Assembly (NCBI GenBank): GCA_029008595.1
Contig: JAQXJH010000050.1
Span: 1 to 34,392, forward strand
From: Bacillota bacterium
GTDB lineage: Bacteria > Bacillota > Clostridia > Oscillospirales > Acutalibacteraceae
Length of the DNA stretch: 34,392 nt
Reading direction: 5' to 3'
Part shown: one piece after another, positions 9,124-18,275 of the stretch
How positions within the stretch are numbered: the stretch's first letter is position 1
Layout: every line of letters starts with the position of its first letter
Translations under genes and position numbers: made by a program
The notes under the pieces: generated by a model
What the model was told of the DNA's origin: nothing
The model's input: only the letters and a program-made list of their open reading frames with translations
Databases searched by the model: none

Positions 9124-9330
9124 TTATTTGTCCTGCATTCCAAAACGCTTCTTAAAGCGATCGACACGGCCGCCCGTGTCTACCAACTTCTGCTTTCCGG
9201 TGAAGAACGGATGGCACTTTGAGCAAATTTCCACGCGGATATCTTTCTTCGTGGAACGCGTGTGGATCACATTGCCGCAGGCGCAGGTAATGGTTGTCTC
9301 TTCGTATTTCGGATGAATTGCTTCCTTCAT
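9124..9330 (-). CDS. rpmE: 50S ribosomal protein L31, zinc-binding form
   Basis: 68 residues beginning [11 protein letters not shown] at ATG 9330, with AAAGAGGTG about six bases upstream; an in-frame GTG at 9339 overlaps that site and is rejected. Cys16, Cys18, Cys36 and Cys39 (CACG and CSKC) are the four zinc ligands of the C+ type of L31, as opposed to the zinc-free paralogue made under zinc starvation. The C-terminal block [17 protein letters not shown] is typical. L31 sits at the central protuberance and bridges the subunits. The gene forms its own transcription unit, with a promoter at 9373-9401 and a terminator at 9051-9111. No zinc-responsive operator was recognised. Confidence 0.97.
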   Translation of the reverse strand: MKEAIHPKYEETTITCACGNVIHTRSTKKDIRVEICSKCHPFFTGKQKLVDTGGRVDRFKKRFGMQDK

Positions 9331-9372
9331 TCTTTTCACCTCTTTCGGCGCAACCGCATCATTAACATTGGA

Positions 9373-9401
9373 ATTATATCATATCGGAGTTCAAATTGCA
9401 A
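9373..9401 (-). promoter_or_regulatory. promoter of rpmE
   Basis: Read on the - strand: -35 TTGCAA (9396-9401), a 17-bp spacer, and -10 TATAAT (9373-9378) preceded by TGA, which gives an extended -10. The predicted start is about 36 bases upstream of the rpmE ATG. Confidence 0.75.
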
Positions 9402-9496
9402 GCAGTTTTCTGCGGTTTTTTCCGGCCGTTCTTCATTTTCATTCCGCAAAACCATCCGGGGCAGAATGACCCGGAAAAATTCCGCCTGCCGGCGAA

Positions 9497-9529
9497 AACT
9501 TCCCGCCCTTCAGAAAAGGCGGGAAGTTT
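9497..9529 (-). terminator. terminator after the lipoprotein gene
   Basis: AACTTCCCGCC (9497-9507) pairs perfectly with GGCGGGAAGTT (9518-9528), leaving a 10-base loop; on the - strand the stem is followed by TTCGCC. It lies about 92 bases past the lipoprotein stop. The rest of 9402-9620 shows no gene. Confidence 0.7.
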
Positions 9530-9620
9530 ATCATAGCATATTTTTTCGCAGTTCGCAAGATTTTTTTGCAGAAAAACTTATTGTACACCGCTGATGCTGC
9601 CGGAGCAGCCTGTTTTCCTC

Positions 9621-10178
9621 TCAGGAAAATTCTTTCACCGGAGAATCCGGGCATTTTACCTGCAATACAACGGAAACCTGACCGGACGGCAGATTTTCGA
9701 TCTCGTTAAATTGAAGCTCAAAGGTGCTTCCGTCCGCCGCTTCCCACGTCATGGAGGTATTTTCCTTCCATTCCTGCTTGGGTTCCGGCATACAGGTGAG
9801 CGCCATTTTGTTTACCTTGTTCCAGATTTCCGACGCATCGCCCTCAAGAGGGAAGTAATAGCGGCCGGTACAAAGCGGCTGTTCTCCGTCGATAAAAACA
9901 TAGGTCGCCCAGCCGTCAGCCGCCAGCTCGTCGGAATGCACCTTCACGGTAAAGCGGTCTTCCAGATCAGCCTCAACGGAACCGGCGTCAACGCCCAGCT
10001 TTTTCATAACTTCTTCCTTGGTCATCGTCCAGTCCGTTCCGGCAAAGGTATAGCCGTTCTCCGTTCCGGTCACGACTTCCTGAAAAAGAGGGCTTTTTTC
10101 CTGTTTTACGGCAGTTCCAGTGCAACCACTTGACAAAACTATCAGCAAAAACAAAAATGCAGAAACCAATTTTTTCAT
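9621..10178 (-). CDS. predicted lipoprotein of unknown function
   Basis: 185 residues starting MKKLVSAFLFLLIVLSSGC: a lysine pair, a hydrophobic core and the lipobox LSSG|C with Cys19 as the lipidated residue. The protein should therefore be anchored on the outer face of the membrane. The mature part is acidic and Trp-containing, with AGTDWTMTKEEVMKKLGV near its start, a pattern common in small clostridial lipoproteins but not assignable to a named family here. The ATG has GAGGAG seven bases upstream. It begins 24 bp after the secreted-protein gene, so the two form an operon from the promoter at 11152-11180. Base composition is intermediate between the AT-rich first gene and the surrounding GC-rich core. 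Function is unknown; an accessory or protective partner of the secreted protein is only a guess. Confidence 0.75.
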   Translation of the reverse strand: MKKLVSAFLFLLIVLSSGCTGTAVKQEKSPLFQEVVTGTENGYTFAGTDWTMTKEEVMKKLGVDAGSVEADLEDRFTVKVHSDELAADGWATYVFIDGEQPLCTGRYYFPLEGDASEIWNKVNKMALTCMPEPKQEWKENTSMTWEAADGSTFELQFNEIENLPSGQVSVVLQVKCPDSPVKEFS

Positions 10179-10202
10179 AATAATTCTCCTCTGGTTCAGA
10201 AA

Positions 10203-11063
10203 TTATTTGCCGTAAATCTTATATGTTTTTTCAGCTGATTTAGATTGCCCGGTAGATCGATTATAATAGTTAACCTTTACATATACAAACCCACCATCTT
10301 CGTAATAATCAGCCATATGCACCGCACGATTATACGGCATTGTGTGATTTCCATCAAGATAAACTGTACCCATGGTCGGGTTTGCCTGGTTAATTAAGCT
10401 TTCAATACTGTAATCATACTGAAGCACCGGAGATGACACTTGATTTACACAATCAGGATATGCTTTTAAATCTCCTTGTGTGATATAACTTGCATACAGA
10501 CGAGTCATCTGGAACGGTCCCGAACTTCCTGTCCACGCGCTCTCCAAGCCTGCATGCCGATAGTAATAAATCGTACCCAAACTATCAGAAAGTTTCGCAT
10601 AATATGCGGTGGTCTTAACAACCACATCAACGAACTGAGACGAGATTTCCTGCGTATTCCTTGGAGATACTGTTCCTGATTCAGTGACCATCGAAGCATA
10701 AACAAAGCTATTCACGAGTTCTCCAGTAACAGAGTCTATCGCATAAGGAATATATGTGCTCACAGCAACATTATTCCCGTTCTGTGATGTAATTTGCAGT
10801 GCCTTTTCAGTAAGTTCTCCTGCATTAGTTAACTGCATTTCCTCTTCACACATTGCTCCAGTTTGGTTCAGTACAATTAACTGTGATTGAGTTGCGGAAT
10901 TTTGGGGGATATCGCTACGTTCGATAATCTGCGACACAATTTGTTCTTCAAGAGTGACCTGTTGCACAACTGAGTTTTCAATCGTTGTAGTACCCATAAA
11001 CAATGAAAGTACCAGAACTAACGCAATTATGGAACCAAATAACTTTGACAACCTTTTCATCAC
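10203..11063 (-). CDS. secreted protein of unknown function (AT-rich gene)
   Basis: 286 residues from GTG 11063, seven bases after GGGGAGG; ATG 11060 is the alternative, ten bases away. Residues 1-25 form a signal peptide (MMKRLSKLFGSIIALVLVLSLFMG), with cleavage probably just after. The mature part is rich in Ser, Thr, Gln, Asn and Tyr. It has one central Cys in GAMCEEEM, another in YPDCVNQ, and an aromatic C-terminal half (TTAYYAKLSDSLGTIYYYRHAG, YVKVNYYNRS). No known domain was recognised. The gene is far more AT-rich than the flanking addA and rpmE regions and uses AT-ending codons, suggesting recent acquisition. It is the first gene of a two-gene unit with the lipoprotein. Export is well supported; the role is unknown. 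Confidence 0.75.
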   Translation of the reverse strand: MMKRLSKLFGSIIALVLVLSLFMGTTTIENSVVQQVTLEEQIVSQIIERSDIPQNSATQSQLIVLNQTGAMCEEEMQLTNAGELTEKALQITSQNGNNVAVSTYIPYAIDSVTGELVNSFVYASMVTESGTVSPRNTQEISSQFVDVVVKTTAYYAKLSDSLGTIYYYRHAGLESAWTGSSGPFQMTRLYASYITQGDLKAYPDCVNQVSSPVLQYDYSIESLINQANPTMGTVYLDGNHTMPYNRAVHMADYYEDGGFVYVKVNYYNRSTGQSKSAEKTYKIYGK

Positions 11064-11111
11064 AAAATAACCTCCCCTAAAATTTTAATTATTAAGTTTT
11101 TCTTCTGAATC

Positions 11112-11134
11112 TTACTGCATTGGAATCTCCTCCT
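11112..11134 (-). other. two-codon leader ORF with strong ribosome site
   Basis: In the leader of the secreted-protein gene, AGGAGGAG (11127-11134) is followed six bases later by ATG CAG TAA (11112-11120, - strand), encoding Met-Gln-stop. The ribosome site is better than that of the main gene. It may be a minimal upstream ORF that affects translation or mRNA stability, or chance. Confidence 0.4.
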
Positions 11135-11151
11135 GTTTTTAGTGTGTCTAA

Positions 11152-11180
11152 ATCATACCATATATAAATGGATTTGTAAA
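11152..11180 (-). promoter_or_regulatory. promoter of the secreted-protein/lipoprotein operon
   Basis: On the - strand: -35 TTTACA (11175-11180), a 17-bp spacer, and -10 TATGAT (11152-11157) with TGG directly before it (extended -10). It lies just past the end of addA and gives a leader of about 80 bases. Confidence 0.75.
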
Positions 11181-11238
11181 TAGGTTATTGGTTTTTTGTC
11201 GTATTTTTGCAATTTTTCGTTCTTGCGCAGCGGCCGCG

Positions 11239-14200
11239 TTACGGCAGCAGCACCGTCTGAGAAAGCCAGAGCGAATACAGCAGCTTTTCCCGCACGGGTT
11301 TGCCGAAGGTCTTTTCCAGCGCTTCGGCGTAAAAACCGAGCTGCTCCGCGTAACGCGCGGCCAGCTCGCCGCCGGTTTTGACGCGGTCTGTTTTGTAATC
11401 GATCAGGATCAGATGATCCGCTTCCTCCAGCACGCAATCCGCAACGCCCTGCAGCAGAACGGTTTCTTCTCCGTCTTTTCCGGAAAGCCCGGGAGCAATC
11501 CGGGAAGCAGGGATTTCCTCAAAGAACCGAACCTCGCGGTGGACTTTTCCGGCGGTAAAGATCCGTTTGCCGAGTGCGCCGCAAAACAATGCGTCAACGC
11601 GTCTCAGATCGATCGAAGCGCTTTCCTCCGCAGTCAGGAAACCGGCGTCGGTCAGCCGGGCAAGCTCGGCTGCAGAATCGTCCCTTGCCGCCGAATAATC
11701 CGCAAACTGCAGGAAATGATGCATTGCCGTGCCGCGCTCTGCCGGCGTCAATCCGCCCGCGGTCAAAAACCTCGGTCTGCGTTCCCCAAGATGCTTCTGC
11801 TGCTCCCGCTCCTCTGCCAGCTGCGAGATCGCCGCCTTTACCGGGACGGCGGAAAGCGCCGTTGCCGCCGGCTTTGCGGCAAAGACCTCCTGCATTCGCC
11901 GGAGCAGCGCTTCGTCCGGCGCACAGGGCTGCGTTTCCGCGGCAGGGGCAAAATCCTCGCGGTGCGGGATCGAGCATTCGATCTTCCACGCGCTTCCCGG
12001 CAGGACGGCCTGCTCTTCCGCGCCGGCCAGCTTTCTCAGCGCGCCGCCGTCCCTGTGCCGGAGCAGAGCCGAAAGAATCCAATCCGCAAAGCTGCCTGCG
12101 CTGCGGACATCAAACGGCAGAAGCCTGCCGTTTTCCGTCTGCTGGGCCGCCAACGCCGACAGCCGCTTTTCGGGAGCCGGAAAGCTCGCCAGCAAAAACA
12201 GCTTTTCGCGCGCGCGCGTTACGGCGACATACAGCACGCGCAGCTGTTCCGAAAGCTCATCCCGCGCCGTTTCCAGCCGGACAGCGTCATATGCGGCCGT
12301 CGAAAAACGCGCCCCGCTGACCGGATCGCGCTGTTTCAGCCCGACGCCCAGCTCCGGGTGGATCAGCAGGTCGCCGGTCTGGGAGCTTGTATTGAATCTG
12401 CGGGCGGTATCCGCCAGAAAAACAAACGGAAATTCCAGCCCCTTGGAATGGTGGATGCTCATGATCCGCACCACATTGGCCGATTCGGAAAGAACCGCCG
12501 CCGGGGCAAGATCGGAACGCTGCTCCTGCAGCCGGTCGATATACCGGATAAAACCGGAAAGTCCGCGGTAGCCCGCCCGCTCATACGTCCGGGCATATTC
12601 CAGCAGCAGGCGCAGATTCGCCAGCTGAGCGCCGCCGTCCCGCATGGCAAGCACCATTTCTTCCATGTGCAGTTCTTCAAAGATGCACCGCAGCAGCCGG
12701 TCGCTCGGCATCGTGGCCGCCAGCCTGCGGAAACGCGCCGTCATGTTCAGGAATCCGGCGCAGCGCGTGTCTTCCTCCGCAGCAAGCTGCAGCGCCTGAT
12801 ACAACTGTCCCTTCGGCAGACGGAGACGAAGCTTTGCCAGATCGTCGGCCGAAAAACCGCAGACCGGAGAAAGCAGCACCGCCAGCAGCGGAACATCCTG
12901 CAGCGGATTGTCGATCACCCGCAGCAGCGAAAGCGTGACCGAGATCTCCCGCGCGGCAAAAAAACCTCCCTGCGCGCTGGTCCAGACCGGAATCCTCCTT
13001 GCCGCAAGCGCCTTTGCATACGGCGCTGTATGCTTCGCCGCGCTGCGCAGCAGGATGCAGAAATCGCGGTATTCCGCTGGGCGCTGCTCCCCGTTTTTGC
13101 TGACAGGCGCGCCGGAATCCACCATGGCGCGGATCTTCTGCGCGATCCATTCCGCTTCGGCCTCTTCGCTTTCGCCGTCATACTGCGACGTATCGAACAG
13201 CCGCAGCTCTGCGGCAGGCTCTTCTTCCGCCGGATACTGCGCAGCCGGTACAAGCTCTTCTTCCTCCGTATAATCCAGATCACCCACCGAACGGCTCATC
13301 AGCAAACGGAACAGAAAGTTGCATGCGCCCGTTACGCCCGGACGGCTGCGGAAATTCTGTCCCAGAATCACGGTGGCGGGATATTCGTCCTTTTCGCGGC
13401 TGTAGCGCGGATAGCGCACACGGCGCTGCAGGAAAAGCTCGGGGCTGGCCTGCCGGAAACGGTAAATACTCTGCTTGACGTCTCCGACAAGAAAAAGATT
13501 TTCTTCTCCGCGTGAAACGGCCGAAAAAATCAGATCCTGCGCGCCGTTGGTGTCCTGATATTCGTCCACCATCACTTCCTCGAACCGTGCGCTCAGCTCT
13601 CTGGCGGCCGCCGTGCGTTCAAAGCCGGTATCCGTCGGCCGGACCAGCAGTTCGATCGCAAAATGCTCCAGATCGCCGAAATCCAGCAGATTCCGTTCCT
13701 TTTTCAGCGCGTCCAGTCTGCTCCCGTATTGTTTGCAGAGCGCCGTCAGGGATCGGACGACCGGCAGCTGCGCCGAAAGCTCCCGACGAACCTCCGCCTC
13801 CGGCCGGTCAAAGTATTCTCCCAGCTTTGTGAACTGTTCTTTGTACCGCTTGCGGGCGGCCTGCACCCGTTCCTTGACCGATTCGCTGCCCGCGCCGCGC
13901 TTTACCGCACCGAGCCGCGCAAAGCTGAGCGCACCGAGCGCCCGCGCCAGCGCATCCCAATCCTGCCGGGCTGCGCAGTCCTCCAGCATACGGCATTGCG
14001 CCGCATCGTCGGCCAGTGCCGTATGATAAGCCGCTTCCACCGCATCGTCCTGTTCCGCAAGGCGAATCGTCTGCAGGATCTCCTGCTGCGCGGCCTGCAG
14101 CTGCTCTGCGGCATATTCAAACAGGATCTTCCCCCACGGCGTTTCGCCGGGAGCGGCGCCGGATTCGAACAGTGCCGTTTTTTCGTCGAGCCATTGTTCC

Positions 14201-14766
14201 GGAAACGGATGCGACCGGACAAAATCGTACAGCCGGATCACCGTTTCCGTGAGCCGCCGGTCGTCGCGGTCTCCCGCGAACAGTTCGACCAGTTCCCGGA
14301 AGCCCTCGTCCTCTCTTGCGGTTGCGTAAGCTTCCTCCGCCGTCTCCTGCGCGGCGCGGTCACAAAGCAGCACCATTTCGTCCTCGGTCGCGATCCGAAA
14401 GGTCGGCGAAACACCGAGCTGTGAAAAATTTTCGCGGATCAGGTCTGCGCAGAAGCTGTGCACCGTGGATATCCTCGCCCGTTCCAGCAGCAGTTTCTGC
14501 CGCTGCAGGCGCAGGTCGTCGGGGCGTTCCGACAGAAGCTCCGAGATCCGCGCGGCGATCCGCTGTTTCATCTCCGCTGCCGCCGCTTTTGTAAAGGTGA
14601 CCACCAGCAGCCGGTCTGCGTCGCAGCCGTCCGGCGCGGTGATTCGTTCGATCACGCGCTGCACCAGCACCGCCGTTTTGCCCGAACCGGCCGCTGCCGA
14701 CACCAGCAGCGTTCCGCCGCGTGCATGGATCGCATCCTGTTGGTCAGGCGTCCAATTTGTCGCCAT
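11239..14766 (-). CDS. addA: ATP-dependent helicase/nuclease subunit A
   Basis: 1175 residues, the usual AddA size. With AddB it forms the Firmicutes counterpart of RecBCD, which unwinds and trims double-strand DNA ends up to a Chi-type site and loads RecA. Seen: a UvrD/Rep superfamily-1 helicase with Walker A in SAAAGSGKTAVL (about 23-34), an early TFTKAAAAEMKQRI motif, motif II VMVDEYQDT, QSIYRFRQA, and motif VI VLYVAVTRAREKLFL. At the C-terminus is a RecB-type nuclease with GVADCVL, LILIDYKTDRV (Asp1123, Lys1125) and a Q-x3-Y segment (QLGFYAEAL). All catalytic motifs appear intact. ATG 14766 follows AAAGGAGAG by six bases. It starts 23 bp after the addB stop, so the two are co-transcribed. 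Confidence 0.97.
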   Translation of the reverse strand: MATNWTPDQQDAIHARGGTLLVSAAAGSGKTAVLVQRVIERITAPDGCDADRLLVVTFTKAAAAEMKQRIAARISELLSERPDDLRLQRQKLLLERARISTVHSFCADLIRENFSQLGVSPTFRIATEDEMVLLCDRAAQETAEEAYATAREDEGFRELVELFAGDRDDRRLTETVIRLYDFVRSHPFPEQWLDEKTALFESGAAPGETPWGKILFEYAAEQLQAAQQEILQTIRLAEQDDAVEAAYHTALADDAAQCRMLEDCAARQDWDALARALGALSFARLGAVKRGAGSESVKERVQAARKRYKEQFTKLGEYFDRPEAEVRRELSAQLPVVRSLTALCKQYGSRLDALKKERNLLDFGDLEHFAIELLVRPTDTGFERTAAARELSARFEEVMVDEYQDTNGAQDLIFSAVSRGEENLFLVGDVKQSIYRFRQASPELFLQRRVRYPRYSREKDEYPATVILGQNFRSRPGVTGACNFLFRLLMSRSVGDLDYTEEEELVPAAQYPAEEEPAAELRLFDTSQYDGESEEAEAEWIAQKIRAMVDSGAPVSKNGEQRPAEYRDFCILLRSAAKHTAPYAKALAARRIPVWTSAQGGFFAAREISVTLSLLRVIDNPLQDVPLLAVLLSPVCGFSADDLAKLRLRLPKGQLYQALQLAAEEDTRCAGFLNMTARFRRLAATMPSDRLLRCIFEELHMEEMVLAMRDGGAQLANLRLLLEYARTYERAGYRGLSGFIRYIDRLQEQRSDLAPAAVLSESANVVRIMSIHHSKGLEFPFVFLADTARRFNTSSQTGDLLIHPELGVGLKQRDPVSGARFSTAAYDAVRLETARDELSEQLRVLYVAVTRAREKLFLLASFPAPEKRLSALAAQQTENGRLLPFDVRSAGSFADWILSALLRHRDGGALRKLAGAEEQAVLPGSAWKIECSIPHREDFAPAAETQPCAPDEALLRRMQEVFAAKPAATALSAVPVKAAISQLAEEREQQKHLGERRPRFLTAGGLTPAERGTAMHHFLQFADYSAARDDSAAELARLTDAGFLTAEESASIDLRRVDALFCGALGKRIFTAGKVHREVRFFEEIPASRIAPGLSGKDGEETVLLQGVADCVLEEADHLILIDYKTDRVKTGGELAARYAEQLGFYAEALEKTFGKPVREKLLYSLWLSQTVLLP

Positions 14767-14789
14767 TCCGATCTCTCCTTTCGGTCGTG

Positions 14790-17700
14790 TTATCCTTCTT
14801 CTCCGCGCTCCAGCAGTTCAAACACCTGCTGATTCGAAAGCTGCGGCAGCTCCCGCGGCGGCTCATCCTCTCCCCGGCCGCAGACGCCTGCAAAGCTGCA
14901 CCAGCTGCACGCTTTTTCCACCGGATCGGCTTTCACGTTTCCGCTGTGCAGCTGCGTTCCCATCTGCCGCAGCAGCTTTTCGATTTTTTGCGAAAGCCGG
15001 CCCAGCCGCGCCAGGGAGATCACCTGAGAGCGCGCGTCCGGCGTACCGTCCGTTTTGATGCGGACAGGAATAAAAATGCCCTTTCCGTCCGGTTCCATGC
15101 CGCTGAGCACACGGGAGTCGTCCAGCACGATCCCGCTCATGCACATGGCCGAGAGCCTGCGCCGGGCGGCATCCCCGGCTTTTTCGCCGCGGACGCCGTC
15201 GATCCTCGGCGAGCGCGCCGGCATATACAGCACACCGGCGGGAATCACTCCTCCCGACCGGGCACCGTAGCGCGCCCCGCCGTTTTTCCAGATCGTCAGC
15301 AAATAGATCAGCATCTGCATGTTGATCCCGTAAAGAACGTCGCGCAAAGCAAACTTTTTTGCGCCGGTCTTATAATCAATGACGCGCACGAAGGTTTCGT
15401 TTCCGCTCTCCATCACATCCACGCGATCCACCTTGCCGTAGACCTCAACGCTTCCGCCGTCCGGCAGGGGAAGCCGCAGTGCAGGGATTCCCTCGCTTTC
15501 CGCTCCGATCGGCAGCTCAAAATCGGTCGGAACAAAAGCGCTTTGCTCCAGCTCGGCCAGGATTGCCTGCAGCAGCAGCGCCGCAACGGCCTCGAACCGC
15601 TCGTACAGACAAAGGAACCGTTCGCTTTTTCCTTCTCTGCCGCCAAGGCGCGTATTCAGATATTCCTCCAGAATATCGTGTACCCGGCGGTTCAGCGCTT
15701 TTCCGGAAAGCTCCGGAGCTTCTTCCCGGCTGCGCAGTACCTGCTCCAGCACATAATGGATCATGGTGCCGTATTCCAGAGAATCGATCTTTGCCTGACG
15801 CCGCGGCTGGGCGCCGAGGCCATACTGACAGAAATACTGAAACGGGCACTGATAAAATTTTTCTACCCGGGAAGGAGAAAGCCGCATCCGCCTGCCGAAC
15901 AGCTCCTGCGCCGTTTTCCGATCCGTGATCTGCTGCGAAACGCCTTCGGAGGCGCGCTGCATCGCGTTGAGCAGGGGCTTTGTTCTGTCATCCCCGGCAA
16001 GCGCCTGCTGCAGAGCCGACCGGCGGGGCGTATTGCGGAAATATTCGGCCGCAAGCGTCTGAGCTGCCTCGCCGGCCGTTGCCGGAAAATCCGGATCGGC
16101 AGCGCAGGACTGCACGGTCAGCTGCGGAAAATGCGTCCGCAGCTGCATGACGATCTCGCCGGGCACCATCGCTTCGCCGCCGACCGTTGCCTGCACCCAG
16201 CTGACCATCAGCTGTTCCGAAGCGCAGCACAGCGCCGTATACGCCAGAAAACGCTCGTCAACGGCATCTTCTTCGGCTCCCTGCGCCAAAGTGATGCCGA
16301 GGGCATCCAGCTGTTTTCGCTCTTCTTCACTGAAAACGGAGCCGCTGCCGGGTGGCGCCGGAAAAACGCCCTGATTGGCACCCGCTACAAAAACCACGCG
16401 CGGCCCGGCCGGACGCATCCGTTCGGCGCCGCCCACCGTTACTTCGTCCAGACTCTGCGGCAGATGCCCCAGCTCTGCGGCGGAAACGGCCAGCTGCAGC
16501 AGCCGCAGCACGCGCGTCGGCTCCAGTTGATCCTCTGCCAGCACCGCGGCCAGCTGATCGAGCAGATCCATCAGCAGATCCCACGCACGCAGCTGGTCAT
16601 CTGCCAGCTCTCCGCAGCCGTCCCCGCGCAGCTGGCAAGCCGCTTCCGCAAGATGTTCCTGTGCTCCGGTCTGCTTCAGAAAGGTATAGATCGCCTCTGC
16701 TGCGGTTCTGCCGTTTGCCCCGCGCAGACTTTCCCGCAGCGCAAGCAGCGGCGCACAGATCTTTTCCCGCAGCGCGTTCAGCACATCGAGCCGCAATTGA
16801 TCCTCCTCCGAAACGGCATCCGAAAAACCGTCCGGCGGGTTTTTCCACTCTTCCAGCCACCCGGCGCGGTCAACACCCCAGACAAAGGCATAATTTTCAA
16901 GCGCGGCGATCTCTTCGGCAGAAATGCCCCAAAGCCCTGTTTTCAGGCAGCGGAACAGGCTGTCGCTTTCCAGCCCGCCGCAAACGGATTCCAGCGCCGA
17001 AAGCACAAACGCCATCAGCGGGGAGTCGTCCACCGGGCGCGGCATATCCATAAAGTACGGAATGCCGTACCGGTGCAGCATTTCGTCCAGAATGCCGGCA
17101 TAATCCTCCTCCCGCCGCACAATAACCGCAAAATCGCGGCAGCGGTATTGCCCCGACTGCACCATGCGCAGAATGGTGCGGGCGATCCACTGCGATTCCT
17201 CATAAGGGTTCAGCGCCGAAGCGAGCGTGATGCTGCCGTCCGGCTGCTGCGTTTCCGCTTTTCCGACGCGGAACAGCGTCCGCTCGGCAGCAGCCAGATT
17301 TTCTGTGCGGAACCGCGCGCCCGGGGTCAGCGTAACCGGCGGCGCAACGGCAGCGCTGTGCCGTCTTGCCAGCTCGATCAGCCTGCGGGCCGTTTTCTTT
17401 ACGCCGGAAAACAGCCCCGTGCCATGTTCGGGATCGTCGAGCGAATCGGTGCAGAGCGTGACTGCACAATCTGCCGACTGTGCGATGATCTGTTCCAGCA
17501 CGGCGAATTCCTGCGCGGTAAATCCCTTGAACGAATCCAGCACCACGGTCGCCCCTGCAAAGAACGGGTGCGCCGTCAGCTGATTGGCCAGGCGCGTCAG
17601 ATCGTCCAGCGGGTCGAGGAAGCTTTTGCTCACCAGCGCCTCGTACTCCGTCAGCACCAGTCCGGTCTCCTGCGTTTTGCTTTTCAGCGTTCCCTCCGCC

Positions 17701-18128
17701 ATCGTCTGCGCTGCGGTCAGCAGCCGGGCCGGTTCTACGCCGCACATCTTGCATTCCTGCGCCATGTGCAGCATCAATTCGATAAACTCGCTGTTTTCCG
17801 TCTGCCGCCGGTAAAGCTCCAGCGAATCGGCTACACGGGCCAGGGCCTGACTCATCAGCAGCACGCGGCCGCTTTCATTCAGCCTGCGCCCGGCCATTCC
17901 GCCGTATTCGCGCTGTACCCGGTCGACCAGCCGCGTAAAGCTCAGAACCTCAACGCCGAGGCTTTTTGCCCCCAGTTCACGCTGCAGCGCTTTTTCGCTT
18001 TCAAATGAATACTGTTCCGGCACCAGAAAATAAAGCGGTCCTTCGCCGGATCGTGCTTTTTCCGCCAGCAGCGCGCGCGCGTATTCGGTTTTTCCGCTGC
18101 CTGCGCGGCCAAAAATCAGGTGCAGCAT
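14790..18128 (-). CDS. addB: ATP-dependent helicase/nuclease subunit B
   Basis: 1112 residues, normal for AddB. The N-terminus carries a Walker A (GRAGSGKTEYARALL, about 7-21) on an otherwise inactive helicase fold that recognises Chi. The C-terminal RecB-type nuclease has VRVIDYKTGAKKF (Asp918, Lys920). Four cysteines, Cys761 (FYQCPFQYFCQYG) and Cys1074, Cys1077 and Cys1083 (CSWCSFAGVC), match the iron-sulfur staple known in this family, which brackets the nuclease domain. ATG 18128 has AAAGGAGG seven bases upstream. It is the first gene of the addB-addA operon, with a likely promoter at about 18173. Confidence 0.97.
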   Translation of the reverse strand: MLHLIFGRAGSGKTEYARALLAEKARSGEGPLYFLVPEQYSFESEKALQRELGAKSLGVEVLSFTRLVDRVQREYGGMAGRRLNESGRVLLMSQALARVADSLELYRRQTENSEFIELMLHMAQECKMCGVEPARLLTAAQTMAEGTLKSKTQETGLVLTEYEALVSKSFLDPLDDLTRLANQLTAHPFFAGATVVLDSFKGFTAQEFAVLEQIIAQSADCAVTLCTDSLDDPEHGTGLFSGVKKTARRLIELARRHSAAVAPPVTLTPGARFRTENLAAAERTLFRVGKAETQQPDGSITLASALNPYEESQWIARTILRMVQSGQYRCRDFAVIVRREEDYAGILDEMLHRYGIPYFMDMPRPVDDSPLMAFVLSALESVCGGLESDSLFRCLKTGLWGISAEEIAALENYAFVWGVDRAGWLEEWKNPPDGFSDAVSEEDQLRLDVLNALREKICAPLLALRESLRGANGRTAAEAIYTFLKQTGAQEHLAEAACQLRGDGCGELADDQLRAWDLLMDLLDQLAAVLAEDQLEPTRVLRLLQLAVSAAELGHLPQSLDEVTVGGAERMRPAGPRVVFVAGANQGVFPAPPGSGSVFSEEERKQLDALGITLAQGAEEDAVDERFLAYTALCCASEQLMVSWVQATVGGEAMVPGEIVMQLRTHFPQLTVQSCAADPDFPATAGEAAQTLAAEYFRNTPRRSALQQALAGDDRTKPLLNAMQRASEGVSQQITDRKTAQELFGRRMRLSPSRVEKFYQCPFQYFCQYGLGAQPRRQAKIDSLEYGTMIHYVLEQVLRSREEAPELSGKALNRRVHDILEEYLNTRLGGREGKSERFLCLYERFEAVAALLLQAILAELEQSAFVPTDFELPIGAESEGIPALRLPLPDGGSVEVYGKVDRVDVMESGNETFVRVIDYKTGAKKFALRDVLYGINMQMLIYLLTIWKNGGARYGARSGGVIPAGVLYMPARSPRIDGVRGEKAGDAARRRLSAMCMSGIVLDDSRVLSGMEPDGKGIFIPVRIKTDGTPDARSQVISLARLGRLSQKIEKLLRQMGTQLHSGNVKADPVEKACSWCSFAGVCGRGEDEPPRELPQLSNQQVFELLERGEEG

Positions 18129-18172
18129 GGTGTTTCCTCCTTTTGCCTGTCAACGGGCTTTTCCGTCTTTTC

Positions 18173-18181
18173 ATTCTACCA
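18173..18181 (-). promoter_or_regulatory. probable extended -10 promoter of addB
   Basis: On the - strand TGG is followed by TAGAAT (18173-18178), an extended -10. No good -35 box lies 17 bp upstream. The site is about 45 bases before the addB ATG and after the msmX terminator. Confidence 0.5.
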
Positions 18182-18220
18182 CAGCTTCTGTCCCGAAATC
18201 GGTACAGAATCGCCGCACTG

Positions 18221-18257
18221 AAAAAGGACGGCACCGCAAACGCAGTACCGTCCTTGC
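18221..18257 (-). terminator. terminator of the MsmX-type ATPase gene
   Basis: On the - strand GGACGGTACTGC pairs with GCGGTGCCGTCC (one mismatch) around a short loop, followed by TTTTT. It starts about 20 bases after the stop codon at 18276. Confidence 0.9.
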
Positions 18258-18275
18258 TTATACTTTCAGGAAAAC

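Noticed and set aside
11188-13515. 775-residue + strand open frame opposite addA
   Set aside because: It is antisense to a gene with all helicase/nuclease motifs; Arg/Gln-rich shadow composition, no family signature.
14721-18008. 1095-residue + strand open frame opposite addB
   Set aside because: Same reasoning: a shadow of addB in high-GC DNA, without a start signal or recognisable motifs.
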